Assembly (NCBI GenBank): GCA_964569715.1
Contig: CAZMUD010000001.1
Span: forward strand, 1 to 64,000
Length of the DNA: 64,000 nt
Reading direction: 5' to 3'
DNA from: CAZMUD01 sp964569715
GTDB lineage: Bacteria; Chloroflexota; Dehalococcoidia; Dehalococcoidales; UBA2162
In this document: piece after piece, positions 43,204 to 53,639 of the stretch
Layout: every line of letters begins with the position of its first letter
Position numbering within the stretch: position 1 is the stretch's first letter
Translations under genes and position numbers: made by a program
The notes under the pieces: model-generated
What the model saw: the letters and a program-made list of their open reading frames with translations, nothing else
Told to the model about the DNA's origin: nothing
The model's database searches: none

Positions 43204-43557
43204 TTACTTCACCAACTCAAGCTGAACCATAGCTGCCCCGTCACCCAATCTACGTCCTAATTTAGTGATACGGGTATAGCCGCCAGGGCGTTCGGCATAC
43301 CTTTGGGCAAGCCCAGTAAATACCTTATCGGTCACTGTTTTATCAAAAATAAATGATAGCACCTGGCGACGGGAGTGAAGTCCACCCTTCTTACCCAATG
43401 TAATCATCTTCTCAACCAGGCTACGGGCTCGCTTAGCTTTAGCCTCGGTAGTGGTAATCTTCTCGTAACCCAAAAGGTCAGTCACCAAGTTACGATACAT
43501 CGCCCTCCTATAGCTTGAAGTCTTGCCTGATTTTCCCTCGACTGCTTTACGACCCAT
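43204..43557 (-). CDS. rplQ: Ribosomal protein bL17
   Basis: The 117-residue protein has [41 protein letters not shown] and [17 protein letters not shown], diagnostic of bL17. It is placed between rpoA and truA, as is standard. The length is normal. Confidence 0.97.
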   Translation of the reverse strand: MGRKAVEGKSGKTSSYRRAMYRNLVTDLLGYEKITTTEAKAKRARSLVEKMITLGKKGGLHSRRQVLSFIFDKTVTDKVFTGLAQRYAERPGGYTRITKLGRRLGDGAAMVQLELVK

Positions 43558-43606
43558 GTTACCCTACCTCAATAAGCAACTGAAGGCGACCTTATCACCC
43601 ACGCCA

Positions 43607-44665
43607 TTACGCAGCTTGACTCTCATCTGTTTCTGCCTCAGTCTCGGTTGGGCTTCCAGTCTCCACGCCTATTTCTCTGGTCGCTAAATCGGCTGCCTCC
43701 TCCGCCTCGGCAGGCTTTCCCTCTTCCTCGCCTTCTTTAGCTTGAGACGCCAGAGAAAGCCCCAGTGCCTCAAGATGCTCCCCTACCTCCCGTTTAGATT
43801 TCTGCCCAAAATTGCGCAGCGCCATCAGGTCTTTCTCCCCTTTACTTACCAGTTCCCCCAGTGTAGCGATGCCGCCACGCCTTAAGCAATTCAAAGTGCG
43901 CACTGAGAAATCCATCTGCTCCACAGACATATTAGCTAGCTCCTCAGGAATAGCTAAGCGGCTAGGCTTCTCTTCTATCTGCAAAATCCGGGTATAACTG
44001 ACAAATGGAAATAGCTGCTCCGTCAGAATTTCAGCACTGCCGCTAATTGCGTCGGCCGGCGTCATAGTGCCATCCGTCCACACTTCCAGGTACAACCGCT
44101 CACGGCCAGCCTCTTGACCAATATGAATTGGCTCAACAGTAAAATTAACCTTGCGTATTGGGGTAAAGATAGCATCCACTGGAATTACCCCTACCGGGAG
44201 ATTATCGCTGGATTCAGCCTCCTTATAGCCCTTAGACAGCTCCACATCAAACTCTACATAAAGTTTGGCTTCAGGTGAATCTAGGGTGGCTAAATAAAGC
44301 TCAGGGTTGGCAATTTCAAAGTCAACCGAGGGCTGAATATCAGCCGCTGAAATCCGTCCCTCCCCTTCCACCTCCAGTGTTAGCTTACCTGGTTGACCAG
44401 AAAGGGACTTTAACCTCAGCGCTTTAACATTGAGTAAAAACTCTGTGGTATCTTCCTTTATGTAAGGAATGGTAGAGAATTCATGTTGAATCCCCTCTAT
44501 CTTAACCCTGCTCACGGCTGCTCCTTGAAGAAAGCCAAGAAGCACCCGCCGCATGGCATTCCCCAGAGTTATACCAAAACCCTTCTCCAGTGGCTCGGCG
44601 ACAAATCGCCCAAAGTTATCCCCACTTTCAACACACTCAATCTTAGGCACTACGAGGCGAAACAA
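43607..44665 (-). CDS. rpoA: RNA polymerase alpha subunit
   Basis: The 352-residue protein has the N-terminal dimerisation domain (VAEPLEKGFGITLGNAMRRVLL, VKIEGIQHEFSTIPYIKED), the linker, and the C-terminal domain (MDFSVRTLNCLRRGGIATLGEL, LRNFGQKSKREVGEHLEALGL) that binds UP elements and activators. After the C-terminal domain comes an acidic tail of about 45 residues (EEEGKPAEAEEAADLA...) that is longer than usual and probably disordered. Confidence 0.98.
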   Translation of the reverse strand: MFRLVVPKIECVESGDNFGRFVAEPLEKGFGITLGNAMRRVLLGFLQGAAVSRVKIEGIQHEFSTIPYIKEDTTEFLLNVKALRLKSLSGQPGKLTLEVEGEGRISAADIQPSVDFEIANPELYLATLDSPEAKLYVEFDVELSKGYKEAESSDNLPVGVIPVDAIFTPIRKVNFTVEPIHIGQEAGRERLYLEVWTDGTMTPADAISGSAEILTEQLFPFVSYTRILQIEEKPSRLAIPEELANMSVEQMDFSVRTLNCLRRGGIATLGELVSKGEKDLMALRNFGQKSKREVGEHLEALGLSLASQAKEGEEEGKPAEAEEAADLATREIGVETGSPTETEAETDESQAA

Positions 44666-44677
44666 AACGCTACCTCC

Positions 44678-45292
44678 TCATCGTGAGTAGTACTCAACTA
44701 TAGCCTTTCCGTCAAACTTGGCACCAATATCGTCAGGGGTAGGCAAGGATAAAACCTGACCGACAAGGTTCTCCTTATCTAGACTTAGCCAACTGACTAC
44801 AGACTTAGCCTCGATACTCTCAACCATCTGTTTATAATACTCAGTTTTGGCACCACTCTCCTTCCAGTTAATGGTGTCACCTTCTTTGACCAAGCAAGAG
44901 GGTATATCAGCCTTGCGCCCGTTGAGCAAAATATGCCCGTGTTGAACTAGCTGACGAGCTTGAGCGCGGGAATCGGCGAAGCCTAAACGATACACCACAT
45001 TATCAAGCCGCCTCTCCAGCAGCACTAGTAGATTTTCCCCGGTGATACCTGCCTGCCTCTCAGCTTGAGCAAAGACCAGCCTGAACTGCCTCTCCAGAAC
45101 TCCATAGCTATAGCGGATTTTCTGCTTCTCTATTAATTGAAGCCCACGCTCAGAAACTCTACGCCGCCGACCCATAGGCCTCCTGCGTCTGTCCATGGCG
45201 CATTTAGGTGTAAGACACCGGCTGCCTTTAAGCATTAGCTTCTCATTACACCGGCGACACAACTTACAAACTGATGCTGTATATCTTGCCAT
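44678..45292 (-). CDS. rpsD: Ribosomal protein uS4
   Basis: The 204-residue protein has an N-terminal cysteine set (CKLCRRCNEKLMLKGSRC), LRIRYSYG-like QKIRYSYGVLERQFR, and the S4 RNA-binding fold RRLDNVVYRLGFADSRAQARQLVQHGHILLN (given here as one continuous domain at about residues 92-122). It is a primary 16S binder. The N-terminal cysteines make it the zinc-binding form. Confidence 0.97.
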   Translation of the reverse strand: MARYTASVCKLCRRCNEKLMLKGSRCLTPKCAMDRRRRPMGRRRRVSERGLQLIEKQKIRYSYGVLERQFRLVFAQAERQAGITGENLLVLLERRLDNVVYRLGFADSRAQARQLVQHGHILLNGRKADIPSCLVKEGDTINWKESGAKTEYYKQMVESIEAKSVVSWLSLDKENLVGQVLSLPTPDDIGAKFDGKAIVEYYSR

Positions 45293-45301
45293 TTTTTTAT
45301 C

Positions 45302-45694
45302 TTATACCCGCCTTCTTTTAGGAGGACGGCAACCGTTATGCGGGATAGGAGTCACATCCATAATACTGGTAATATAAAGGCCTGAGTTCTGGAGAGAACG
45401 AATAGCCGCCTCGCGCCCACTGCCCGGACCCTTAACATAAACCTCTACCTGACGCAGGCCATGCTCCATAGCTTTCCGTGCCGCATCACGAGCTGCCAAC
45501 TGAGCAGCATAGGGAGTACCTTTGCGTGAACCCTTAAACCCAGCCGTCCCCGAACTCCCCCAGGCGATAACGTTCCCCTCGGGGTCGGTGAGAGTCACCA
45601 AGGTATTATTAAAAGTAGATTGGACATAGGCTCTTCCTGAAGCAATGGTCTTCCGTTCTCGCCTTCTTCCTTTAGTTCGCTTCTTTTGTGCCAT
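45302..45694 (-). CDS. rpsK: Ribosomal protein uS11
   Basis: From ATG 45694 the protein has 130 residues, with [58 protein letters not shown] and [17 protein letters not shown]. It forms part of the 30S platform. The longer frame from 45715 adds seven residues not seen in the family. Confidence 0.97.
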   Translation of the reverse strand: MAQKKRTKGRRRERKTIASGRAYVQSTFNNTLVTLTDPEGNVIAWGSSGTAGFKGSRKGTPYAAQLAARDAARKAMEHGLRQVEVYVKGPGSGREAAIRSLQNSGLYITSIMDVTPIPHNGCRPPKRRRV

Positions 45695-45723
45695 CTTGCT
45701 CTCCTGCTTAAACAAAATTTTGA

Positions 45724-46113
45724 TTACTTCTTGGTCACGCCGCGCCTCTTGCCTCTGCCAGCTACTGTTTTACGGGAACCGCGCCGGACACGGGCATTAG
45801 TGCGCGTCCGCTGCCCTCTAACCGGCAAGTTATGGCGATGCCGGATACCCCGATAGCTGCCAATTTCAATAAGGCGTTTAATATCAAGGTTAACCTCTTT
45901 TCTAAGCTCCCCCTCAACCTTATGCTCCCGGTCAATAATCTCTCGGAGGCGGTTAACCTCCTCTTCGGTAAGTTCATCCGTCTTAACCTCAGAATTGACA
46001 CCAGCCTGAGCTATAATCCGCTGACTCAGAGTGGGACCAATGCCGTAGATATACTGCAATGCGACCCAAATTTGCTTATTTCGGGGTATATCCACCCCAG
46101 CTATACGTGCCAT
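45724..46113 (-). CDS. rpsM: Ribosomal protein uS13
   Basis: The 129-residue protein starts [20 protein letters not shown], has [13 protein letters not shown] and ends in the basic [20 protein letters not shown] extension that reaches P-site tRNA. It lies directly before rpsK and after rpmJ, the classical alpha-operon order. Confidence 0.97.
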   Translation of the reverse strand: MARIAGVDIPRNKQIWVALQYIYGIGPTLSQRIIAQAGVNSEVKTDELTEEEVNRLREIIDREHKVEGELRKEVNLDIKRLIEIGSYRGIRHRHNLPVRGQRTRTNARVRRGSRKTVAGRGKRRGVTKK

Positions 46114-46139
46114 CCAAGCCCTCCTTGCTCAACAGAATA

Positions 46140-46253
46140 TTAGCCCTGCCTCTGCTTATGCTTGGGGTTAGAACAAATGACCATGACTACCCCTCGCCGC
46201 TTTATCACCTTACACTTTTCACATCTAACCTTAACTGAAGCTCTAACTTTCAT
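46140..46253 (-). CDS. rpmJ: Ribosomal protein bL36
   Basis: A 37-residue frame from ATG 46253 to TAA 46140-46142 reads [20 protein letters not shown] and ends [11 protein letters not shown]. The CxxC, Cys and His residues form the zinc site of the C+ bL36 form. It lies between infA and rpsM, as expected. Confidence 0.95.
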   Translation of the reverse strand: MKVRASVKVRCEKCKVIKRRGVVMVICSNPKHKQRQG

Positions 46254-46283
46254 AACTGCCTCTCATAGTATCCAGCAAAAGTA

Positions 46284-46502
46284 TTACTTAAACCGATAGG
46301 TAATCCTGCCCCGATTCAGGTCGTAAGGTGAAAGCTCAACCAACACCTTGTCGCCAGGTAAGATTTTAATATAATGCAGTCTTATCTTACCAGAAATGTG
46401 AGCCAGTACCCTATGTCCATTGGGCAGCTCAACACGAAACATCGCATTAGGCAATGGCTCCACTACTACCCCTTCGACCTCAATAGCCTCCTTCTTAGGC
46501 AT
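46284..46502 (-). CDS. infA: Translation initiation factor IF-1
   Basis: The 72-residue S1-type OB fold has [42 protein letters not shown] and [16 protein letters not shown], matching IF-1 over its whole length. It occupies the A site during initiation. It lies between map and rpmJ. Confidence 0.97.
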   Translation of the reverse strand: MPKKEAIEVEGVVVEPLPNAMFRVELPNGHRVLAHISGKIRLHYIKILPGDKVLVELSPYDLNRGRITYRFK

Positions 46503-46513
46503 AAACCCCCTGT

Positions 46514-47263
46514 TTATAAAGTAGTAAGCACCTCAGGCTCAACGTCAGTGATGGCAATGGTATGTTCAAAGTGTGCCGAATAACTCCCATCACTGGTAAA
46601 CACTGTCCAGTGGTTATCGCCAAGTTTAGTGCGCCAGTCACCAATGTTCACCATAGGCTCAAGGGCAAGTGCCATACCTTTCTTCAATACCGGTCCCCGT
46701 CCCGGTGGACCAAAGTTAGGTATTTGAGGCTCTTCATGCATCTCCCGGCCAATACCATGCCCTGTGTACTCACGCACCACTGAATACCCCCTCGACTCAG
46801 CATAATGCTGAATGGCGGCTGAAATGTCCCCCAGCCTCGCCCCGGGATAAGCAGCCGCGATGCCAGCTTTCAGGGCACCCTCGGTTGTTGCCATAAGCTG
46901 TTCCGCCTGCGAGCTAATGTTACCCACACCCACTGTTAGCGCAGCATCACCCTGAAAACCCATAAAAATAGCACCAAAGTCAAGGGATACAATGTCGCCC
47001 TCGTGCAGAACCCGTGACCCGGGAATCCCATGCACTATCTCGTCATTAACTGATACACAGAGATTAGCTGGAAATCCTCGATATCCCTTAAACGAGGGTT
47101 TGGCTCCCAGTCTTGCTACCTCTCTAGCTGCGATGACATCTAACTCCTCAGTTTTCATCCCCGGTCTCACCTGTAACTTTAGCACCTCCAGCACGGTGGC
47201 GACAATCCTGCCAGCCTGCCGCATAGCTGCAATTTCCTGGTCGGATTTGATGATTATGCTCAT
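46514..47263 (-). CDS. map: Methionine aminopeptidase type I
   Basis: The 249-residue protein has [16 protein letters not shown], the metal ligands in [20 protein letters not shown], the [18 protein letters not shown] motif, MALALEPMV and the final [16 protein letters not shown]. All five metal ligands of type I MetAP appear present. It overlaps the adk stop by four bases. Confidence 0.97.
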   Translation of the reverse strand: MSIIIKSDQEIAAMRQAGRIVATVLEVLKLQVRPGMKTEELDVIAAREVARLGAKPSFKGYRGFPANLCVSVNDEIVHGIPGSRVLHEGDIVSLDFGAIFMGFQGDAALTVGVGNISSQAEQLMATTEGALKAGIAAAYPGARLGDISAAIQHYAESRGYSVVREYTGHGIGREMHEEPQIPNFGPPGRGPVLKKGMALALEPMVNIGDWRTKLGDNHWTVFTSDGSYSAHFEHTIAITDVEPEVLTTL

Positions 47264-47946
47264 CCCACCCTCGAGCTGACAAATTCCATACGAAGAGCTT
47301 CTACTATTCTTCTCTCCACCTCATCTACACTCCCCTCTCCATCTACCTCTAATAGCTTACCTGCCTGGGTATAGTAGTCAATAAGGGGAGCCGTCTCAGC
47401 AAAATAGACCTCAAGGCGCTTTTTAACTGTCTGGGCGGTATCATCAGGGCGTTGATACAACTCACCACCACACTGGTCGCACTTACCCCAAACCTTGGGA
47501 GGAGAATTTACAGCATGATACGGGGCTTGGCATTGACGGCAAACCCAGCGCCCACTGAGCCGCCCCAGCAGCTCCTTCTCAGAGACCTTGATATATACCA
47601 CCTTATCTATCGCCTTACCCTGCTCAGCCAGGGCTTTATCCAATGCCTCAACCTGTTTCAAATTCCTGGGAAAGCCATCAAAAATCACCCCGCTTTGTGA
47701 GTCAGGGGCCGATATACGCTCCAAAACCATTCGTATCGTTATCTCGTCAGGGACTAGCTTCCCCTTCTCCATATAAGACCTAGCCTGTATGGCTAACTCG
47801 GTCCCCTGTTCTAGTGCCTGCCGGAACAGGTCGCCAGTAGCAATATGCACTAGTTTCAGTTCCTGTGCCACTCCGGCTGCTTGTGTTCCCTTACCGGCAC
47901 CGGGAGCACCCAGAAAAATAATATAGAGATTATTTATCAACCTCAC
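47260..47946 (-). CDS. adk: Adenylate kinase, translation start within a repeat end
   Basis: The protein has the P-loop LGAPGAGKGTQA, DGFPRNLKQVEALD, and a lid with a four-cysteine zinc site (CRQCQAPYH...CDQCGGELYQRPDD). The conserved part starts at NLYIIFLGAPG. The nearest starts are GTG 47946 and TTG 47940, both lying in the terminal GGGGGTGAGG of a hairpin repeat that also supplies the G-rich ribosome site. The frame extends into the repeat up to 47970. No other start is available closer to the conserved region. Confidence 0.93.
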   Translation of the reverse strand: MRLINNLYIIFLGAPGAGKGTQAAGVAQELKLVHIATGDLFRQALEQGTELAIQARSYMEKGKLVPDEITIRMVLERISAPDSQSGVIFDGFPRNLKQVEALDKALAEQGKAIDKVVYIKVSEKELLGRLSGRWVCRQCQAPYHAVNSPPKVWGKCDQCGGELYQRPDDTAQTVKKRLEVYFAETAPLIDYYTQAGKLLEVDGEGSVDEVERRIVEALRMEFVSSRVG

Positions 47947-48025
47947 CCCCTTAATCCCCCTCTCCTTCAAAGGAGAGGGGGAAGGTGCATGTTCTGAAGG
48001 GGCGGAGCCCCTTCAAATTTCCCTT
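47939..48025. repeat. Dispersed hairpin repeat, copy 6
   Basis: The copy runs CCTCACCCCCTTAATCCCCC, then the CTCTCCTT/AAGGAGAG hairpin, and GAAGGGGC-GGA-GCCCCTTC. It lies between secY and adk inside the ribosomal superoperon, and its left end overlaps the adk start region. Confidence 0.8.
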
Positions 48026-48094
48026 GATAAGCGACCTCACGGTAGACAATTTTTACTCCTATTTCAACTGCCGAAATACAGCTTCTAGCAATCT

Positions 48095-49411
48095 TTATTT
48101 GATAAAGCCTTCGTAGCGCCGCATTACCAGTTGTGCCTCCATCTGTTTCATAGTATCCAGCACCACACCAACCACAATTAATAAGCCCATGCTGGACAAT
48201 TGTATCACCTGGACATTGGTAATCTCCCGAGCCAAGAAGGGTATTATCGCCACTCCAGCTAGGAAGAGAGCACCTGCCCAGGTAATGCGGCTAATCACAT
48301 GGTTAAGATAATTAGCAGTCTGTTTCCCCGGTCGAATCCCAGGAACAAATCCCCCCTGCCGCTGCAAGGTGCCAGATAAATCCTGCTGCTGAAAAATCAC
48401 CATAGTATAAAAGAAGGCAAAACCGACCGTTAGCAGAAAATAGAACCCCCAGTAAAATAAGCCCATAGGCACGGCTGCATTAGGATTAAACAGGTTCATA
48501 ATATGATTAGCCAGATTAGGGTCAGCCCCGGTCGGATTGGCAAAATAACTGGCTACCATCCCAGGGAAGAGCACCATAGACATAGCAAAGATAAGGGGTA
48601 TCATCCCGGCGGTGTTCACCCGCAGCGGAATATGGGTTGCCCCTGATTGCTTATACATACGCCCACTACGAAAGACGGTGCGTGCATACTGCACCGGAAT
48701 GCGGCGGTGTGCTTCAGTAAAGATAACTATGACCACAATGGTGACTAGGGCTATAAGAACATAAGCAACTAAGCCGCCAAACTGTTCCTTAGCCAGAAAA
48801 CCGCTGCCAATCATTTCCGGTAAGCCAGCCACAATGCCGGCAAAGATTATTATAGATATACCATTACCAATGCCGTATTCAGTAATTATCTCACCTAGCC
48901 AGACCAGGAAGATGGTGCCGGCTATCATGGCAAAAACTATGGCTGCTGTTGGCAATAATTCAGCACTCGCCACAACACCCTCACGCTGGAGCAAAACTAG
49001 CTGTCCGTAACCGGCCAGACCAGCCAAAGGCACTGTCAGCCAGTGAGTAAACCGATTAATCTTGTGCTGGCCAGCTTCTCCCTCCTGGGAAATAGCTTGT
49101 AGCTGGGGTATAACCGGCACCATCAGTTGCATAATAATTGAAGCCGTTATATAGGGGTAAACCCCCATCGCCGCCACACTGAAGTTCCTCATGGCGCCAC
49201 CACTAAACATGTCCAGCATGCCCAGTAACGGCATATTCTCAAATAGCTGCTGCAAGGCATCAGGGTTCACCCCGGGTAGGGGCACATGAGCTACAAAGCG
49301 GAATACTACCAGAATACCAAAGGTGAGGAGAATGCGGCGCCTTAAGTCAGGCAGACGGAAGGCGTCAAGCATCGCCTGAAGAAGTCGCGGCCTAGTTTGC
49401 CTCGGACGCAT
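48095..49411 (-). CDS. secY: Preprotein translocase subunit SecY
   Basis: From ATG 49411, preceded by GGAGGTGGGG, the protein has 438 residues and ten transmembrane helices. Visible signatures are HVPLPGVN, the plug region [32 protein letters not shown], and the cytoplasmic IPVQYA loop ([13 protein letters not shown]). It forms the SecYEG export channel. The start overlaps the rplO end by 20 bases. Confidence 0.97.
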   Translation of the reverse strand: MRPRQTRPRLLQAMLDAFRLPDLRRRILLTFGILVVFRFVAHVPLPGVNPDALQQLFENMPLLGMLDMFSGGAMRNFSVAAMGVYPYITASIIMQLMVPVIPQLQAISQEGEAGQHKINRFTHWLTVPLAGLAGYGQLVLLQREGVVASAELLPTAAIVFAMIAGTIFLVWLGEIITEYGIGNGISIIIFAGIVAGLPEMIGSGFLAKEQFGGLVAYVLIALVTIVVIVIFTEAHRRIPVQYARTVFRSGRMYKQSGATHIPLRVNTAGMIPLIFAMSMVLFPGMVASYFANPTGADPNLANHIMNLFNPNAAVPMGLFYWGFYFLLTVGFAFFYTMVIFQQQDLSGTLQRQGGFVPGIRPGKQTANYLNHVISRITWAGALFLAGVAIIPFLAREITNVQVIQLSSMGLLIVVGVVLDTMKQMEAQLVMRRYEGFIK

Positions 49412-49856
49412 GCCCCACCTCCTCCACTCTGCCCCCTGCCGCCTCAATCTTGGCTTTAGCGGCAGTAGAGAACTTGTGTGCCTTTACCAAAAGGGGATGA
49501 TTAATATCACCCTCGGCCAGAATCTTAACCGGCTGCCGTAGGGATTTCACCAACCCGGCAGCTACCAATCTCTCTGGTGTTACCTCACTCCCCGACTCAA
49601 ACATACTAAGCTTGTTTAGATTAATAACGCTATACTCTGTCCGAAAAATATTGACAAAGCCACGCTTCCGTGGCAAGCGCTTAATTAGAGGCAACTGCCC
49701 ACCTTCAAAGCCAGGCCTAGTCTTGTAGCCAGAACGAGACTTTTGCCCTTTAGAGCCCCGCCCCGAATAGGTACCATGTCCGCTACCGTCCCCCCGCCCC
49801 ACTCGCTTCCTGCTCTTCTTAGAACCGGGAGCCGGGGACAGTTCATTCTGCCTCAT
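49392..49856 (-). CDS. rplO: Ribosomal protein uL15
   Basis: The 154-residue protein has [32 protein letters not shown] and [18 protein letters not shown], the usual Gly/Lys-rich N-terminal extension and globular C-terminal part of uL15. It overlaps rpmD upstream by 14 bases and secY downstream by 20. Confidence 0.97.
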   Translation of the reverse strand: MRQNELSPAPGSKKSRKRVGRGDGSGHGTYSGRGSKGQKSRSGYKTRPGFEGGQLPLIKRLPRKRGFVNIFRTEYSVINLNKLSMFESGSEVTPERLVAAGLVKSLRQPVKILAEGDINHPLLVKAHKFSTAAKAKIEAAGGRVEEVGHASEAN

Positions 49857-50037
49857 CAGCTTTTGCCTCCACCTTGACTAGATGTCTCACCTTGTTAATC
49901 ATACCTCGAATTGAGGCTGAATCATTATGGCTAACACTCTGATTTAGCCGACGAAAACCAAGAGCCTTCAAGGTTCTCTTCTGGCCCTCACTATAGCCAA
50001 TACCGCTTTTGACCCAGGTGATATTTAGCCTAACCAT
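49843..50037 (-). CDS. rpmD: Ribosomal protein uL30
   Basis: The 64-residue protein reads [20 protein letters not shown] and [13 protein letters not shown], then a final [12 protein letters not shown], which matches bacterial uL30 in full. It is located between rpsE and rplO as in the spc operon. Confidence 0.95.
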   Translation of the reverse strand: MVRLNITWVKSGIGYSEGQKRTLKALGFRRLNQSVSHNDSASIRGMINKVRHLVKVEAKADEAE

Positions 50038-50092
50038 TAGTTATACCGCCTCCTCGAGACTACTGAAAAAGCTAAAGACCTTTTTCAGCAAA

Positions 50093-50650
50093 CTACCCCT
50101 CCTCACCACCAGCCTTAACTTCCACTGAAGAACTGCGTTCCTCAGTGGTTTCATTAACAACTCCCCTGCGTCTGGCCAACTCCTCCTTCGGGTCTTTAAG
50201 CTGGCTCAGGGCAAGCATCGTTGCCTTAGCCACATTAATGCGATTAGCGCTGCCCAGCGACTTAGTCAGAATATCCTTGATTCCGGCTGCCTCAAGCACA
50301 GCTCGAATACTACCACCGGCAATAATACCGGTGCCTGGTGCCGCTGGTTTAAGCAAGACCTGGGCTGCTCCGAACTTAACCTTCATTGTATAAGGAATTG
50401 TTGTCCCGGCTAGCGGCACTTTAATCAAATTCTTCTTGGCAATAGCGCTAGCCTTGTTAATGGCCAATGGCACCTCATTAGCCTTGCCCAAGCCAATGCC
50501 TACATTTCCATTGCCATCTCCGGTTACCACCAAGGCACTAAAACTGAGGCGTTTCCCCCCTTTCATCACCTTGGCCACCCGATTAATATTGATCAGCTTG
50601 TCAGTCAGGACAAGCTCTGTTGGCTCTATCTTGGTTAGCAGCTCCTTCAT
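50093..50650 (-). CDS. rpsE: Ribosomal protein uS5
   Basis: The 185-residue protein has the dsRBD-like N-domain ([40 protein letters not shown]) and the C-domain with [22 protein letters not shown] and [21 protein letters not shown]. It contributes to decoding accuracy and mRNA entry. An acidic tail of about 20 residues follows the conserved end. Confidence 0.97.
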   Translation of the reverse strand: MKELLTKIEPTELVLTDKLININRVAKVMKGGKRLSFSALVVTGDGNGNVGIGLGKANEVPLAINKASAIAKKNLIKVPLAGTTIPYTMKVKFGAAQVLLKPAAPGTGIIAGGSIRAVLEAAGIKDILTKSLGSANRINVAKATMLALSQLKDPKEELARRRGVVNETTEERSSSVEVKAGGEEG

Positions 50651-50668
50651 TCTTTCAAACTGTCTCCA

Positions 50669-51034
50669 TCAAAATTTCAATCCCCCCTGGCGGGCTGCCT
50701 CAGCTAGGGCTTTAACTCTACCGTGATACTTGTACCCACCACGGTCAAAAGCTACCCGGCTTATCCCCTGGCTCAGTGCTCGCTTGGCTACTAGGGAACC
50801 GACTAGCTCAGATTTGGTCGTCTTGTTTTTACCAACGGCCACACTTTTTATCTCCGGGTCCAGGGTCGAGGCAGAGGCTAGCGTATGCCCTCGTGAATCA
50901 TCAATCACCTGAACATAAATATGGTTCAGGCTGCGGAAAACACACAACCGAGGTCCAGAGTTCGTGCCCTTCACCTTGGCTCTAACTCGAAGGTGTCTTC
51001 GACGACGGGCCACCCTTGGGGTATCTTTCACCAC
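50669..51034 (-). CDS. rplR: Ribosomal protein uL18
   Basis: The 121-residue protein has [37 protein letters not shown] and [20 protein letters not shown], diagnostic of uL18, which binds 5S rRNA with uL5. It directly follows rplF, with no gap. Confidence 0.97.
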   Translation of the reverse strand: MVKDTPRVARRRRHLRVRAKVKGTNSGPRLCVFRSLNHIYVQVIDDSRGHTLASASTLDPEIKSVAVGKNKTTKSELVGSLVAKRALSQGISRVAFDRGGYKYHGRVKALAEAARQGGLKF

Positions 51035-51589
51035 TTATTCCCTCCCCGCTATAGCCTTACCCGCCTTGCCGGCTTTGAGGCGAACTGACTCCCCAACATA
51101 TCTAATACCCTTACCCTTATAGACATCAGGCGGGCGGACAGCTCGAATCCTAGCTGCCACCTCGCCAACTACTTCCTTATCAATCCCCGTAACTGTGATG
51201 CGATTGCCTCCCTCTACACCAAGGGACACGCCTGGTAGCGGTGACACCTCTACCAGATGTGAAAACCCGATACGGATTACCAGCTTATCCCCGGCCTTTT
51301 CAGCCCGATAACCGACGCCCACTATTTCAAGCCCCCTCTCAAAGCCTCTAGTTACACCTTCCACCATGTTAGCCAAAAGACTCCGTGTCAGTCCGTGTAA
51401 GGAGCGATGCACCCGGCCATCGCTGGGCCGTAATACCACCAGGGTATCATTATCTAGGGTAATAGACATATCAGGATGAAAACGACGATGAAGCTCCCCT
51501 TTGGGTCCGGTTACAGTAACCTCACCCTGTTTAATACTCACCGTCACACCCGGTGGCACAGTTATCGGCATCCGCCCTACTCTAGACAT
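51035..51589 (-). CDS. rplF: Ribosomal protein uL6
   Basis: The 184-residue protein has MSRVGRMPITVPPGVTVSI, VTGPKGELHR, and the C-terminal RRPPDVYKGKGIRY-like VRPPDVYKGKGIRYVGE signature. It binds near the sarcin-ricin loop. Length and position in the spc block are normal. Confidence 0.97.
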   Translation of the reverse strand: MSRVGRMPITVPPGVTVSIKQGEVTVTGPKGELHRRFHPDMSITLDNDTLVVLRPSDGRVHRSLHGLTRSLLANMVEGVTRGFERGLEIVGVGYRAEKAGDKLVIRIGFSHLVEVSPLPGVSLGVEGGNRITVTGIDKEVVGEVAARIRAVRPPDVYKGKGIRYVGESVRLKAGKAGKAIAGRE

Positions 51590-51610
51590 AGGTATTGCTC
51601 CCAGACTTAC

Positions 51611-52009
51611 TTACATCACGTAACATAATATTTCTCCACCAACCCCTTGGCGCCAGGCCTGTTGCCCCGTCATCACCCCCTTAGATGTTGAAACAATGGC
51701 AACGCCCAGACCACCAGCCACACGGGGAATCTCTTGCCAGCCAACATATACCCTTAGTCCAGGCTTACTTACTCGCTCCAATCCAGAAAGGACTGGCTGG
51801 TTTTTATCGCTATACTTGAGGTGAATCTGAATTGCCCGGTGCGGCTTGCCCCTAAGCACCTCATAGTCACTAATAAAACCCTCGTCTTTAAGGATTTTAG
51901 CAATAGACAGCTTCATCTTTGAGGCTGGTATCAGCACCGAATCATGCCGCACCATAACCGCATTGCGTATTCGGGTTAGCATATCCGCTATTGGGTCAGA
52001 GACAGTCAC
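51611..52009 (-). CDS. rpsH: Ribosomal protein uS8
   Basis: The 132-residue protein starts [20 protein letters not shown] and has the C-terminal [19 protein letters not shown] motif before a terminal GEILCYVM. In E. coli uS8 is the translational repressor of the spc operon; whether it does that here is not visible. Confidence 0.97.
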   Translation of the reverse strand: MTVSDPIADMLTRIRNAVMVRHDSVLIPASKMKLSIAKILKDEGFISDYEVLRGKPHRAIQIHLKYSDKNQPVLSGLERVSKPGLRVYVGWQEIPRVAGGLGVAIVSTSKGVMTGQQAWRQGVGGEILCYVM

Positions 52010-52039
52010 TCTTCCTCCCTTAAGCTATATTTAATCTAG

Positions 52040-52225
52040 TTACCAGCTTGATTTTCTCACGCCGGGAATCTGACCGGCAAGAGCCAGCTTGCGAAAGCAA
52101 ATGCGACACAAGCCAAACTTACGTATATAAGCGCGAGGCCGACCACACAAGCGACACCGATTATGCTGCTGAACCTTATACTTAGCCGGACGCACCCACT
52201 TGGCAATTTTTGATTTCTTGGCCAT
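52040..52225 (-). CDS. rpsN: Ribosomal protein uS14, zinc type
   Basis: From ATG 52225 the protein has 61 residues, [20 protein letters not shown] then [20 protein letters not shown]. The two CxxC pairs form the zinc site of the short (Z-type) uS14. The ATG at 52240 overlaps the rplE stop by four bases and is an alternative start with five extra residues. Confidence 0.96.
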   Translation of the reverse strand: MAKKSKIAKWVRPAKYKVQQHNRCRLCGRPRAYIRKFGLCRICFRKLALAGQIPGVRKSSW

Positions 52226-52236
52226 TATAACTCCAC

Positions 52237-52779
52237 TCAATCCAGAGCGAAAGGCATACCTAATAACTCCAACAGGTGCTTGCCTTCCTCATCCGTCTTA
52301 GCTGTAGTGATAATTGATATTTCTAGTCCTCGTGCCTTATCTATCTTATCGTAATCTATTTCCGGGAAAACAGTTTGCTCCTTAAAGGCTAAGCTATAGT
52401 TGCCCCAGCCATCAAAAGAGTTTCTGGAGACCCCTTGAAACTCACGGATACGGCACAAGATAGTATTTACCAGCTTGTCAAAAAAGTCATACATGCGCTC
52501 CCCTCGCAGGGTTACCTTTAACCCGATAGGCATCCCTGTCCTCAACCTAAAGGCAGCAATAGATTTCTTGGCGCGGGTGGTCACCGGGTGCTGCCCTGAA
52601 ATAGCAGCTAAGTCCCCCTCGGCCGCTTCAAGAGCCTTGGCATTCTGAATTGCTTCTCCCACGCCAATATTAAACACCACCTTCTCCAGGCGTGGCACCT
52701 GCATGATATTCTTATACCCGCCACGCTCCATCAGGGCCGGGATAACCTCTTTTCTATACCTCTCCTTCAATTGTGACAC
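52237..52779 (-). CDS. rplE: Ribosomal protein uL5
   Basis: The 180-residue protein has [60 protein letters not shown] and the final [10 protein letters not shown]. It anchors 5S rRNA and touches P-site tRNA. It starts directly after rplX. Confidence 0.97.
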   Translation of the reverse strand: MSQLKERYRKEVIPALMERGGYKNIMQVPRLEKVVFNIGVGEAIQNAKALEAAEGDLAAISGQHPVTTRAKKSIAAFRLRTGMPIGLKVTLRGERMYDFFDKLVNTILCRIREFQGVSRNSFDGWGNYSLAFKEQTVFPEIDYDKIDKARGLEISIITTAKTDEEGKHLLELLGMPFALD

Positions 52780-53091
52780 TTAATCAATCACCTCATGACA
52801 AACATGACAGATCCGAACCTTCTTGCCACCCTCTAAAAAACGGAAACCAACCCGGGTGGGATGATTACATTTACTGCACAGTAACATAACATCCGACATA
52901 TGAATTGGCGCCTCCCGTTCTATTATGCCCGCCTGCCTAACTTGGCGCATGGCCCTGGTATGCCTTTTGATAAAGTTGATACCCTCTATCATTACCCGTT
53001 CATCCTTGGGGTAAACAAAGCGCACCTTACCCTTCTTACCCCTATCCTTACCGGCGATAACCAGCACGGTATCATTCTTTCTAATCCTCAT
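52780..53091 (-). CDS. rplX: Ribosomal protein uL24
   Basis: The 103-residue protein has the KOW motif IRKNDTVLVIAGKDRGKKGK, EGINFIKRHTRAM, and a C-terminal cysteine pair (CSKCNHPTRVGFRFLEGGKK, then CHVC). The cysteines indicate the zinc-ribbon form. It is a primary assembly initiator of the 50S subunit. Confidence 0.97.
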   Translation of the reverse strand: MRIRKNDTVLVIAGKDRGKKGKVRFVYPKDERVMIEGINFIKRHTRAMRQVRQAGIIEREAPIHMSDVMLLCSKCNHPTRVGFRFLEGGKKVRICHVCHEVID

Positions 53092-53174
53092 CGCTACTAA
53101 AACTAGCCGGAGAAACCTAGATTACCCAGCTTTTGCCTTTCCCCGCTAACCTCCTATAAGACTCGCCGTCCCCC

Positions 53175-53543
53175 TCATAAAACCTCGGGTGCCAATGAGA
53201 CAATCTTGGTAAAATTTTTCTCTCTCAGCTCCCTGGCTACCGGTCCAAATATTCGGGTTCCCTTAGGGTTATTCTTGTCAGTGAGAATCACAGCCGCATT
53301 CTCATCAAACCTGATGGAAGAACCATCGGGGCGTCGATATGGCTGAGCGGTGCGAATAATAACCGCCCTGACCACTTCCCCCTTCTTTACCGCTCCCCCG
53401 GGGGTTGCCCGTTTGACTGAAGCTACAATGATATCACCCACCCGAGCATATTTCTTACCAGTGCCACCCAGCAAGCCAATACACATAATCTGTCGGGCAC
53501 CGGTATTATCTGCCACCTTAAGTCTAGTATAAGATTGAATCAT
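53175..53543 (-). CDS. rplN: Ribosomal protein uL14
   Basis: The 122-residue protein starts [20 protein letters not shown] and has [20 protein letters not shown] and a terminal [20 protein letters not shown]. It matches uL14 along its full length. Gaps of 83 and 96 bases to its neighbours contain no gene. Confidence 0.97.
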   Translation of the reverse strand: MIQSYTRLKVADNTGARQIMCIGLLGGTGKKYARVGDIIVASVKRATPGGAVKKGEVVRAVIIRTAQPYRRPDGSSIRFDENAAVILTDKNNPKGTRIFGPVARELREKNFTKIVSLAPEVL

Positions 53544-53639
53544 GCTGCCCTATCCTTTTCCTAAACTTTCAACCTGCGCTAGCTCCTACTATATTTTTAC
53601 TGCCAACGCCTATGAGGTTTCCCTAGCCATAAGAAAGTT

